Below, one piece after another: positions 43,608 to 51,755 of a stretch of 64,000 nucleotides of DNA. The notes below the pieces were generated by a model, which saw only the letters and a program-made list of their open reading frames with translations, searched no databases and was not told where the DNA came from. The stretch's first letter is position 1, and each line of letters opens with the position of its first letter. Origin of the DNA: Bacillota bacterium (GTDB lineage Bacteria > Bacillota > Clostridia > Peptostreptococcales > Anaerovoracaceae); contig JAFQZZ010000003.1 of the NCBI GenBank assembly GCA_017405645.1, positions 62,001-126,000 on the forward strand, written 5' to 3'. A program made the translations under genes and the position numbers.

Positions 43608-43621
43608 CCGGGAGGTAAAGG

Positions 43622-45007
43622 ATGAAAGCGTTCACAGCACAGCAGCTGGCTCCGATGATGGAAGGCACGCTGATCCAGGGGGACCCGGGACTGACCGTCA
43701 CGGGGGTCTCCACCGACACCAGGACCATCACGAAGGACCAGGTGTTCTTCGCCCTGCAGGGTGAAAAGTCCGACGGCCACGCTTATCTGGAAAAAGCCCG
43801 GGAAGCCGGGTGCCGGGTGGCGGTGGTCTCCAAAGACGTTTCCCTGCCGGAGGACATGGCGCTGATCCGGGTGGCGGATACCCTGAAAGCCCTCCAGGCG
43901 CTGGCGAAGAATTACCTGAAGCAGTTCCCGGAACTGAAGAAGGTTGGCGTCACGGGCAGCACCGGGAAGACCTCCACCAAGGAGCTCCTGTACTGGTGTC
44001 TCTGCGGGGAATACCGGACAGCCCGGAATATCAAGAATCTCAACAACCACATCGGCATGCCCCTGACGGCGCTGAGCGTGGAGGAAGAGCACCAGGCCGC
44101 CATTTTTGAAATGGGTATGGGGGACTTCGGCGAGGTGGACCTGCTGGCGGACATCGCCCGGCCGCAGATGGCGATCCTCACGAATATCGGGGTATCCCAT
44201 ATTTCCGTCCTGGGCAGCCGGGAAAACATTCTGAAGGCCAAGATGGAGATCACGAACTATTTCGACAAAGACTCCGTCCTGGTGGTGAACATTGACAACG
44301 ACCTCCTCTCACAGGAAAACTGGGAGGAGAAGGAATACAGAGTCGTGAAGGTGGGCAGGGCCCCCGGCAGCGACTATCGGATCCGGGACATCCTGGACCG
44401 GGGCGAAGAGGGCGTCACCCTGACGCTGGATTTCGCCGGAGAGGAACACGTCTTCGACATTCCGATCCCCGGGGTGCACAACGGATACAACGGGGCCCTG
44501 GCGGTGGCGGCGGCCTGTGAACTGGGGGTGGCCCCGGCGCAGATCGCGGTAACGATCGCACAATGCGAGCACACCGACCAGCGGCTGGTGATCAACACCT
44601 CCCCGGTGGGAGTGAAGGTCATCGACGACTCCTATAACGCCAGCCCGGACTCCATGAAGGCCGGCATCGACGTGCTGATGCGGGCGGAAGGGGACCGGAA
44701 GGTCGTGATCCTGGCGGACATGCTGGGAATGGGGCCGGAAACGGAGAAATACCACCGCGAAGTGGGGGATTACGCCGGTGAAAAGGGCGTGGACCTGGTG
44801 CTGACCACCGGAAAGGACGCGGTGTTCATCGCGGACAGCGCGGCCCGGAGGCTGGGCGAAGACCGGATCTACTATTTCCCGACCCGGGACGAAATGATCG
44901 GAAAACTGGATGAAGTGGTCCGCCCGGGGGACGTGGTGCTGGTGAAGGCCTCCCACGCGCTGGGAATGGAAAAAGTTGTGGAATACTTGCTGAAAGACAG
45001 GAGCTGA
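43622..45007 (+). CDS. murF: MurF, UDP-MurNAc-pentapeptide synthetase
   Basis: 461 residues. ATP-binding GSTGKTSTKE near 111, LNNHIGMPLT, EMGMGDFGEVDLL and DDSYNASPDSMKAG identify MurF. It adds D-Ala-D-Ala to the UDP-MurNAc-tripeptide. It ends 7 nt before mraY. Confidence 0.96.
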   Translation: MKAFTAQQLAPMMEGTLIQGDPGLTVTGVSTDTRTITKDQVFFALQGEKSDGHAYLEKAREAGCRVAVVSKDVSLPEDMALIRVADTLKALQALAKNYLKQFPELKKVGVTGSTGKTSTKELLYWCLCGEYRTARNIKNLNNHIGMPLTALSVEEEHQAAIFEMGMGDFGEVDLLADIARPQMAILTNIGVSHISVLGSRENILKAKMEITNYFDKDSVLVVNIDNDLLSQENWEEKEYRVVKVGRAPGSDYRIRDILDRGEEGVTLTLDFAGEEHVFDIPIPGVHNGYNGALAVAAACELGVAPAQIAVTIAQCEHTDQRLVINTSPVGVKVIDDSYNASPDSMKAGIDVLMRAEGDRKVVILADMLGMGPETEKYHREVGDYAGEKGVDLVLTTGKDAVFIADSAARRLGEDRIYYFPTRDEMIGKLDEVVRPGDVVLVKASHALGMEKVVEYLLKDRS

Positions 45008-45014
45008 GAAGACA

Positions 45015-45998
45015 ATGACCGATATAAGCTATAGCACAATGATCCTTGCCGCCGCCGTCGCCTTTGCCCTGACGGTGATACTGGGGTATCCTTCCATACC
45101 GGTGCTGCGCCGGCTGAAGGCCGGGCAGAGCATCCGGGAAGACGCCCCGAAAAGCCATATGGTGAAAGCCGGCACGCCCACGATGGGCGGCGTCTTCATC
45201 CTTGCGGCGATCATCCTGGCCGCCCTGTTCGTCGGGGGGCACGGGAAGGAAATGCTCGTGCTGGTGTTCGCCACTCTCGCCTTCGGCGCGGTGGGGTTTC
45301 TGGATGACTTTATCAAGGTGGTCCTGAAGCGGAACCTGGGTCTGAAGGAAAAGCCCAAGATGCTGCTGCTGGTCCTGTTCGGGCTGCTGCTGGCCATTGC
45401 CCAGCTGAAGTTCGGCAGCACCGGCACCTACGTGTGGATCCCCTTCGTGAATATCGACGTGAAATTCGGATTCTTATATGTTCCCTTCATCGTCTTCGTG
45501 GTGGCGGCCATGACCAACGCGGTGAATTTCACCGACGGCCTGGACGGATTGGCTTCCGGCGTGACCCTGCCGGTGGCTCTGGTGCTGGCCATCACGGCTA
45601 TCGGAAGCGGTTTCGGCCCGGCCGGAGTCTTTGCCGGAGCTGTGGCGGGGGCCTGCGCCGGATTCCTGGTGCATAACCACAAGCCGGCCAAAGTCTTCAT
45701 GGGGGACACCGGATCCCTGGCGCTGGGAGGCGCCATCACGGCGGTGGCCGTCATGACGAATACCACCATGATCCTGCCAATCATCGGCTTCGTCTACGTG
45801 GCGGAGATCGGTTCCGTGGTGATCCAGATCTTCGTGTGCCGGCGGACCCGGAAGCGGGGCGAGGAAAAGAGAGTGTTCAAGCGGACGCCGATCCACCATC
45901 ACTTTGAAGAATGCGGGTGGAGCGAAGTCAAGGTCGTCCTGGTGTTCAGCCTGATTTCCGCGGCGCTGAGCATTCTGGGCCTGATCATCATGAGATAG
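45015..45998 (+). CDS. mraY: MraY, phospho-MurNAc-pentapeptide translocase
   Basis: 327 residues with about ten membrane segments. The conserved active-site motifs are FLDDFIKV, NFTDGLDGLASG and TPIHHHFE. It forms lipid I on undecaprenyl phosphate at the membrane. Confidence 0.96.
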   Translation: MTDISYSTMILAAAVAFALTVILGYPSIPVLRRLKAGQSIREDAPKSHMVKAGTPTMGGVFILAAIILAALFVGGHGKEMLVLVFATLAFGAVGFLDDFIKVVLKRNLGLKEKPKMLLLVLFGLLLAIAQLKFGSTGTYVWIPFVNIDVKFGFLYVPFIVFVVAAMTNAVNFTDGLDGLASGVTLPVALVLAITAIGSGFGPAGVFAGAVAGACAGFLVHNHKPAKVFMGDTGSLALGGAITAVAVMTNTTMILPIIGFVYVAEIGSVVIQIFVCRRTRKRGEEKRVFKRTPIHHHFEECGWSEVKVVLVFSLISAALSILGLIIMR

Positions 45999-45999
45999 A

Positions 46000-46031
46000 A
46001 CTGTAGGGGCCGATGCCCACATCGGCCCGTA
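46000..46031. repeat. Small palindromic repeat between mraY and murD
   Basis: GGGCCGATG/CATCGGCCC (46007-46028) with a CCCA loop and no T-run. It looks like a dispersed intergenic element and not a terminator. Only one copy lies in the window. Confidence 0.55.
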
Positions 46032-46048
46032 AACGAGGAGTAAGCATT

Positions 46049-47413
46049 ATGGAGCTGAGGGATAAACGGATCCTGATCGCCGGCATCGGAAAGAGCGGCA
46101 TGGCCGCCCTGCGGGTACTGACGGAAAAGGGCGCAGAGGTCCGGGTGTATGACAATAAAAAGCCGGAAGAGATCGATGCGGAAGTGAAGAAAGAAGCCGA
46201 GGAGAAGGCGGCAGCCTGCTACTGGGGCGAACTCCCGGAAGCGGAGCTGGAATTCGACCAGATGATCATCAGCCCCGGCATCGCCCTGACGGAGGACATC
46301 GCTGTCTACGGAAAGGAACACAGCGTGGAAGTGATCGGCGAACTGGAACTGGCCTACCGGCTGTCCAGGGGAAAATATATCGCCATCACCGGCACCAACG
46401 GGAAGACCACCACCACTTCGCTGGTGGGGGAGATCCTGAAAAAAGCGGGCCGGAAGACCTTCGTGGTGGGGAACATCGGGGAACCGGTGGTCTACGCGGC
46501 GGAGAAGTCCGATGCGGATTCCTGGTTTGCGGCGGAAGTGTCCAGCTTCCAGCTGGAGACGGTAAAGGAATTCCATCCGGTGGTTTCCGCCATGCTGAAC
46601 CTGACGCCGGACCACCTGAACCGGCACGGGACTTTTGAAGAATACGGCCGGGCCAAGGCCAACGTATATAAAAACCAGACCAGGGACGATTATTTCATCG
46701 TCAATTGGGACAACCGGGAAGGCTACGCGCTGGCGGGGAACTGCCCTGCGCTGGTGATTCCCTTCTCCCGGAAGGAGGAACTGGAAGAGGGCTGTTTCGT
46801 GAAGGACGGCCGGATCGTGATCCGGGACCTGGAAGATCGGGAGGTGGACATCTGCTCCCTGGCGGACATCCGGATCCCCGGCGACCACAACGTGGAGAAC
46901 GTGCTGGCGGCGGCGGCCATGTGCTTCTATGCCGGCGTGGAACCGGCGGATATCGCCCGGGGAATCCGGGAATTCGAAGGGGTCGAGCACCGGATCGAAT
47001 TCGTGGATGAGATCGGCGGAGTGCGTTACTACAACGACTCCAAGGGCACCAATACGGACGCCTCCCGCAAGGCATTGGAAGCCCTGAAGGAAAACATCAT
47101 CCTCATTGCGGGGGGATACGACAAGAAAGAAAACATGCTGCCTTTCGCGGAAGACCTGAAGGGCAGAGTCAAGCATCTGCTGCTGATGGGGGTCACGGCC
47201 CCCGACATCGCCAAAGCCTGCGACGAGGCGGGTTTTGCGGACTATTCCTTCCGGAAGGACCTGGAGGAATGCATGGATGCGGCATACGAAATGGCGGAGC
47301 CGGGAGACATCGTGCTTCTGTCGCCGGCCTGCGCCAGCTGGGACATGTATCCCAGCTACGAAGTCCGCGGACGCCACTTCAAGGAGCTGGTGGGGCGGCT
47401 GAAACAGAGGTAA
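46049..47413 (+). CDS. murD: MurD, UDP-MurNAc-L-Ala-D-Glu ligase
   Basis: 454 residues. The N-terminal Rossmann IAGIGKSGMAAL, ATP-binding TGTNGKTTTTS near 114, DHLNRHGTFEEY and NDSKGTNTDA mark MurD. The start at 46049 has GAGGAG upstream; the frame is also open from 46013 but within the palindromic repeat. Confidence 0.96.
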   Translation: MELRDKRILIAGIGKSGMAALRVLTEKGAEVRVYDNKKPEEIDAEVKKEAEEKAAACYWGELPEAELEFDQMIISPGIALTEDIAVYGKEHSVEVIGELELAYRLSRGKYIAITGTNGKTTTTSLVGEILKKAGRKTFVVGNIGEPVVYAAEKSDADSWFAAEVSSFQLETVKEFHPVVSAMLNLTPDHLNRHGTFEEYGRAKANVYKNQTRDDYFIVNWDNREGYALAGNCPALVIPFSRKEELEEGCFVKDGRIVIRDLEDREVDICSLADIRIPGDHNVENVLAAAAMCFYAGVEPADIARGIREFEGVEHRIEFVDEIGGVRYYNDSKGTNTDASRKALEALKENIILIAGGYDKKENMLPFAEDLKGRVKHLLLMGVTAPDIAKACDEAGFADYSFRKDLEECMDAAYEMAEPGDIVLLSPACASWDMYPSYEVRGRHFKELVGRLKQR

Positions 47414-47434
47414 GCAGACTGAGGAGGAAGAATA

Positions 47435-48532
47435 ATGTCAGACCGGAACAGAGGCGACTTTATTTTGATATTCACCGTAGCGGTATTGGTCATCGCGGGA
47501 ATCGTCATGGTGTTCAGCGCCAGCTATTACACCGCCCTCAATACCCAGGGTGATCCTTACTATTATCTGAAAAGAGACATCATCTGGGCGCTTCTGGGGT
47601 CTGTCCTGATGTTTGTAGCCAGTAAGCTCTCCTACAAAATATACAACCGGTGGGCCCTGACGATCCTGATCGTGGGCGTGATCCTGCTTCTGCTGGTCTT
47701 TACGCCTTTCGGGGTGTCCATCAACGGCGCCCGGCGCTGGATCGGCGTGGCCGGGTTCACCATCATGCCGGGGGAACTGGCAAAGCCGGCGGTGGCGATC
47801 TTCACTGCCAGCTTCATCAGCAAGAAACCGGAAGTGATCCATTCCCTGAAGGAAGGGATCCTGCCGCTTCTGGTCATCATGGCTGTGATGTCGGGCCTGA
47901 TCTTAAAACAGCCCAACATGAGCACGGCGGTGACGGTGGCGGGGATCATGGTCATCATCATGATGGTGGGGGGCATGCGCATCCCGCACCTGATCGGACT
48001 GACGGCGGTGGGGTTCGCAGCCGGCGGAGCGCTGATGGTGATGGAGCCTTACCGGTGGAAGCGGTTCACCAGTTTCCTGGATCCTTTTGCGGATGCCCTG
48101 GGGACCGGGTTCCAGGTGGTCCAGTCGCTGCTGGCCCTGGGTTCCGGAGGCCTGTTCGGCGTGGGGATCGGCAAGAGCATCCAGAAGACCTTATATCTGC
48201 CGGAGCCGATGAACGACTTCATTTTTGCCATCATCGGCGAAGAGACCGGCTATCTGGGCTGTATGTTCTTCCTCTTCCTGTACACGATCTTCGTGTGGAG
48301 GGGGATCCACATCGCCATTAAATGCAAGGATCTGTTCGGCACGCTGCTGGCGGCGGGGCTTACCTCCATGATCGCTATCCAGGTGGTGCTGAACATCGCG
48401 GTAGTCACCTCGTCCATGATGCCGACGGGGATCGCCCTGCCCTTCGTGAGCTGGGGCGGCAACTCCCTGGCCATCTCCATGGGCTGCGCCGGCATCCTGG
48501 TCAATATATCCAAGAACGCACTGAGATACTGA
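47435..48532 (+). CDS. ftsW: FtsW/SpoVE SEDS-family glycosyltransferase
   Basis: 365 residues with about ten membrane segments. The SEDS signatures are INGARRWIG, GTGFQVVQSLLALGSGGLFGVGIGKS, DFIFAIIGEETGYLG and LPFVSWGGNSL. It polymerises lipid II glycan at the septum with the PBP encoded upstream. The start has GAGGAGGAA upstream. Confidence 0.94.
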   Translation: MSDRNRGDFILIFTVAVLVIAGIVMVFSASYYTALNTQGDPYYYLKRDIIWALLGSVLMFVASKLSYKIYNRWALTILIVGVILLLLVFTPFGVSINGARRWIGVAGFTIMPGELAKPAVAIFTASFISKKPEVIHSLKEGILPLLVIMAVMSGLILKQPNMSTAVTVAGIMVIIMMVGGMRIPHLIGLTAVGFAAGGALMVMEPYRWKRFTSFLDPFADALGTGFQVVQSLLALGSGGLFGVGIGKSIQKTLYLPEPMNDFIFAIIGEETGYLGCMFFLFLYTIFVWRGIHIAIKCKDLFGTLLAAGLTSMIAIQVVLNIAVVTSSMMPTGIALPFVSWGGNSLAISMGCAGILVNISKNALRY

Positions 48533-48562
48533 TCTCTATCCATGACAGAGGGGGAGACGACA

Positions 48563-49675
48563 TTGAAAATCATACTGTCCTGCGGCGGCACGGGGGGACA
48601 CATCTACCCGGCCCTGGCGATCGCGGACGAAATCCGGGCGCATCACCCGGAGGCGCAGATCCTGTTCATCGGGACCCATCGGGCGCTGGAGAATGAAGTC
48701 ATTCCGGCCCACGGGTACGACATCATGAACATATCCGCCAGCGGCTTCCACCGCAGGGAGATCTGGAAAAACGCCAAGACGCTGAAGGATACCCTGGAAG
48801 GGGCTTCCCAGGCGAAGAAGATCATCCGGGAATTCCGGCCGGACCTGGTGATGGGCACCGGCGGCTATGTCTGCGGACCGGTGGTAAGGGCCGCCCACAA
48901 GATGGGGATCCCCACCGCCATCCATGAGCAGAACGCCTTCCCCGGGATGACGAACAAAATGCTCTCCAAGTATGTGGATAAGATCTTCATCAGCTTTGAA
49001 GAGGCAAAAAAATACTTCCGGCGGGAAGAAGGAGTCTTCCTGGTGGGGAATCCCCTCCGGAAGGGGTTCGTGGTCAACGAGCGGGCCGCGATGCGGGAGA
49101 AACTGGGGCTGGATCCGTCCAGGCTGACAGTGCTCTGCTTCGGCGGCAGTCTGGGGGCCATGAAAATCAACGAATTGATGGTCCGCCTGATCGGGAACCT
49201 GAACGGGGCGGAGGACATAGACATCCTCTTCGCCACGGGCAAGCGGTTCTATGACGGGGTCCGGGAGGAACTCGCGGAACGGACAGGCGAACTGAAAGGC
49301 AACATCCGGGTATTCGAGTACCTGGACAACATGCCGGAATACATGGCGGCTTCCGATGTGATCATCAGCCGCGCCGGCGCCCTGACGCTGGCGGAGATCA
49401 CCGCCTGCGGCAAGGCGGCGATCCTGATCCCGTCCCCGTACGTGACGGGAAACCACCTGTATCACAACGCCCGGGTCCTGGCGGACCGGGGGGCGGCGGA
49501 ATTGATCGAGGAAAAAGACCTGACGGATGAAGCGGTGACGGCGATCCTGTACCGGCTGAAGAACGATCCCCAGGCGCTGGCGGAGATGGAGGCGAAAAGC
49601 CGGAGTCTGGCCAGGACGGACGCGGCGGAAAAAATCTACGGGGAACTGAAGGAATATCTGGTCTCCGGGCAGTGA
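48563..49675 (+). CDS. murG: MurG, lipid II synthase
   Basis: 370 residues. Beginning MKIILSCGGTGGHIYPALAIA with the glycine-rich lipid-binding loop, then GTGGYVCGPVV, EQNAFPGMTNK and SRAGALTLAEI. It adds GlcNAc to lipid I. The start is read as TTG 48563, with AGGGGGAG 6 nt before it. The ATG at 48542 adds seven residues with no ribosome binding site and no family match. Confidence 0.94.
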   Translation: MKIILSCGGTGGHIYPALAIADEIRAHHPEAQILFIGTHRALENEVIPAHGYDIMNISASGFHRREIWKNAKTLKDTLEGASQAKKIIREFRPDLVMGTGGYVCGPVVRAAHKMGIPTAIHEQNAFPGMTNKMLSKYVDKIFISFEEAKKYFRREEGVFLVGNPLRKGFVVNERAAMREKLGLDPSRLTVLCFGGSLGAMKINELMVRLIGNLNGAEDIDILFATGKRFYDGVREELAERTGELKGNIRVFEYLDNMPEYMAASDVIISRAGALTLAEITACGKAAILIPSPYVTGNHLYHNARVLADRGAAELIEEKDLTDEAVTAILYRLKNDPQALAEMEAKSRSLARTDAAEKIYGELKEYLVSGQ

Positions 49676-49697
49676 ACAGAGAAAAAGGCAGACGGAA

Positions 49698-50891
49698 ATG
49701 AGTATCGAAAACCAGGAAAAAGACTTCTTCGAAAACGAAGAAAACATGGAAAAAGAGAATAGCGATATCCGGGACCTGTTTGGCGAAGATCCGATGATGG
49801 AAGGCAATCTGCCGGAAGAGGAAGTGCCGGAAGAGGTGCTGCCGGAGGACGAGCCGACGGGAGTGGAGGAGCCCGGGGAACCGGTATCCCACGATCACTT
49901 CTTCGAGGATCTCCGGAAAGCCCGGGAAAAGGCCGGTGAAGAGGCCGAGCCGGAAGACTATTTCTTCGACCCGAAGCGGGCGGCCAAAGAGGCCGCGGCT
50001 GCCGCGGCTGCCGCAGCGGCGGCGGAAGCGGCGAAAAAGGCGGAAGAAGCCGCACAGAAAAAGCCCGGCGGGCTGGATGAATACGAGGATGAGTGGAAAG
50101 CCTCACCGAAACCTTCCACGGAACCGGATGAGGAACTGGCGCTGAAGATCCGGCGCCGGCGTTCCCGCCGAAGCCGGAAAAAGTTCCTGCGGCGGACCCT
50201 GCTGCTGATCGTGGCCCTGGCGGTCCTGGTGACCGGCGCGCTGCTGTTCATCGACAAGCAGGGAATGGTGGATATCAAAAAGATTACCGTGGAAGGGAAT
50301 GCCCACTACACGGCGGAGGAGATCATAAAGGCCTCCGGTATCCACAAGAAGGCCGGACTGATCACCCTCCGGACCGGCAAGGCCCGGAACAAGATCATGG
50401 AGCTGCCCTACGTGAAATCCGCCAGGATCTCCCGGCAGTTCCCCCACACGGCGAAGATCACCGTGGCGGAAAGAGTGCCGGTGTTTGCGGTCCAGGCGGG
50501 CGGGTTCTTCCTGATCATCGACGATGAAAACCGGATCCTGGAAAAGGCCAACGACCCCGGCGGAGTGATGATCGTGGAAGGCTTCATTCCCACCACCACG
50601 GAGCCCGGGCAGGAGTTCGCGGCGGAAAAGGCCAACGGAGTGAAGAACCTGCTGGACCTGGCGGATCAGGTGGAGAACCAGGGAATGGGCGTCTACAAGG
50701 TGTCCTACCTGAACGGGGTGACCCGGGTCTACCTGACCAAGAACATCGTCTGTGAAGGCAAGTACGACAACATCAAGGCGAACGTGGCGGAACTGGGTGA
50801 GATCATGAGCTCCCTCCACGAACAGGGGATCGAACGGGCCACCATCTACATCGGGGACAACGGATATATTTCCTTCTCGCCGAAGATTTAA
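49698..50891 (+). CDS. divIB: DivIB/FtsQ division protein with long acidic N-terminus
   Basis: 397 residues. The first ~155 are cytoplasmic and very acidic (DLFGEDPMMEGNLPEEEVPEE), with an Ala-rich segment of 11 consecutive alanines (about 98-108) likely to be helical. A basic stop-transfer stretch (RRRRSRRSRKKFLRR) and one membrane helix (about 168-190) follow. Then come a POTRA-like domain (VDIKKITVEGNAHYTAEEIIKASG is its first part) and a beta domain. It scaffolds the division complex with FtsL and DivIC. The cytoplasmic part is longer than in most relatives I know. It closes the cluster after murG. Confidence 0.88.
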   Translation: MSIENQEKDFFENEENMEKENSDIRDLFGEDPMMEGNLPEEEVPEEVLPEDEPTGVEEPGEPVSHDHFFEDLRKAREKAGEEAEPEDYFFDPKRAAKEAAAAAAAAAAAEAAKKAEEAAQKKPGGLDEYEDEWKASPKPSTEPDEELALKIRRRRSRRSRKKFLRRTLLLIVALAVLVTGALLFIDKQGMVDIKKITVEGNAHYTAEEIIKASGIHKKAGLITLRTGKARNKIMELPYVKSARISRQFPHTAKITVAERVPVFAVQAGGFFLIIDDENRILEKANDPGGVMIVEGFIPTTTEPGQEFAAEKANGVKNLLDLADQVENQGMGVYKVSYLNGVTRVYLTKNIVCEGKYDNIKANVAELGEIMSSLHEQGIERATIYIGDNGYISFSPKI

Positions 50892-50900
50892 AAAAGACAG

Positions 50901-50933
50901 GAGATTGGAGATCAGAGATTGGAGATTGGAGAA
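50901..50933. repeat. ATTGGAG-type tandem repeat tract
   Basis: Four imperfect GAGATTGGAG/ATCAGAG units. It is the reverse complement of the AATCTCC tract near 33141. The repeat provides both the GGAG and the TTG start region of the following lipoprotein gene. Confidence 0.65.
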
Positions 50934-51476
50934 AAAAGGTATAAGAGAAGCTGCGTTTTGCTGTGCGCGTTGCTGGTGTTGATGGCCGCGGTCTGTGTAA
51001 CAGGCTGCGGGAAACAGGCGGAAGATGTTCAGGAGGCGGCGTCCCAGGAAACGGAGCAGGCGGCGGGAGCGGCGGAAAGCGCCGCGATCCTCTCCTCGCC
51101 GGAGGAGATTGGCCTGACTGACACGGACGGAAACGGGAAAAACTACGTTTTTACCTATAATGGCATCGAGTTCCAGGCCCGTTACACCCCGGACAACTGG
51201 AAGATCATCGATTCCTACCGGGTCACGGAGCAGGAGGACATGAAGATCATCTGTGAGGCGCTGTCGGAAGTGCATCCCATCCACGGACGGGACATGGTTT
51301 CCTACCGGACGCCGGAGGACATGGCCTACGAATGGCAGCAGCACAACATCGTGTTCTACCTGCTGCCGGAGGAAAGCCCCCAGCGGCAGAACGTGAAGGA
51401 CGTGGACCTGGATCCGAAGGACCAGGGCAAGTCCTACGTGGAAATGTACCGGGACCGGAAGAACGGTTCCTCTTAA
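50919..51476 (+). CDS. Putative lipoprotein
   Basis: About 185 residues. A basic N-terminus, a hydrophobic core and the lipobox VTGC (Cys about 30) show an Lgt substrate. A low-complexity Ala/Glu/Gln stretch (about 33-60) follows, then a small globular domain of unknown family (FTYNGIEFQARYTPDNWKIID, EDMAYEWQQHNIVFYLLPEE). The start is uncertain: TTG 50919 lies inside the repeat tract with GGAG 8 nt upstream, and no ATG is available before the signal sequence. Confidence 0.7.
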   Translation: MEIGEKRYKRSCVLLCALLVLMAAVCVTGCGKQAEDVQEAASQETEQAAGAAESAAILSSPEEIGLTDTDGNGKNYVFTYNGIEFQARYTPDNWKIIDSYRVTEQEDMKIICEALSEVHPIHGRDMVSYRTPEDMAYEWQQHNIVFYLLPEESPQRQNVKDVDLDPKDQGKSYVEMYRDRKNGSS

Positions 51477-51485
51477 AAGAAAAAG

Positions 51486-51516
51486 AAAACCGAGGCTTAA
51501 AAGCCTCGGTTTTTGT
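51486..51516 (+). terminator. Terminator after the lipoprotein gene
   Basis: CCGAGGCTT/AAGCCTCGG with a 2-nt apparent loop (effectively 4-6 nt) and a TTTTT tail. It lies just before the 3' end of the opposing tRNA gene. Confidence 0.85.
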
Positions 51517-51519
51517 TAT

Positions 51520-51596
51520 TGGTCGGAGTGACGGGATTCGAACCCACGACCCCTTGACCCCCAGTCAAGTACGCTACCAAGCTGCGCCACACTCCG
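51520..51596 (-). tRNA. tRNA-Pro (anticodon GGG)
   Basis: The minus strand folds as a cloverleaf: acceptor CGGAGTG/CACTCCG, D-loop AGCTTGGTA, anticodon arm CTTGA-CTGGGGG-TCAAG with anticodon GGG, and a T arm with TTCGAAT. The 3' CCA is encoded. Length 77 nt. Confidence 0.95.
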
Positions 51597-51613
51597 ATCC
51601 TTGTAACTACTTT

Positions 51614-51642
51614 ATTGTACACAGGATTCCACCATTATTCAA
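51614..51642 (-). promoter_or_regulatory. Promoter of tRNA-Pro
   Basis: On the minus strand TTGAAT (51637-51642), a 17-nt spacer and TACAAT (51614-51619), 18 nt before the tRNA 5' end. Confidence 0.65.
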
Positions 51643-51700
51643 GACCTTTTTTGCAATTCTTTCGGTTTTCCCGAAAAGAGTTCTAAAAGGACTTCTGTTG

Positions 51701-51709
51701 TGCTACAAT
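51701..51709 (+). promoter_or_regulatory. Extended -10 promoter of the serine dehydratase gene
   Basis: TGC TACAAT. The -35 region (TTCTAA at 17 nt) is poor. Confidence 0.45.
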
Positions 51710-51755
51710 GAGGAAAACCGAAGAAATGAATGTAATGAGAGTGAAAGGTGATTAT

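Noticed and set aside
46000..46031. Terminator between mraY and murD
   Set aside because: The GGGCCGATG/CATCGGCCC hairpin has no T-run on either strand, so it is listed as a repeat.
51520..51596. tRNA-Pro as an integration site for a mobile element
   Set aside because: No integrase gene and no repeated copy of the tRNA 3' end was seen on either side.
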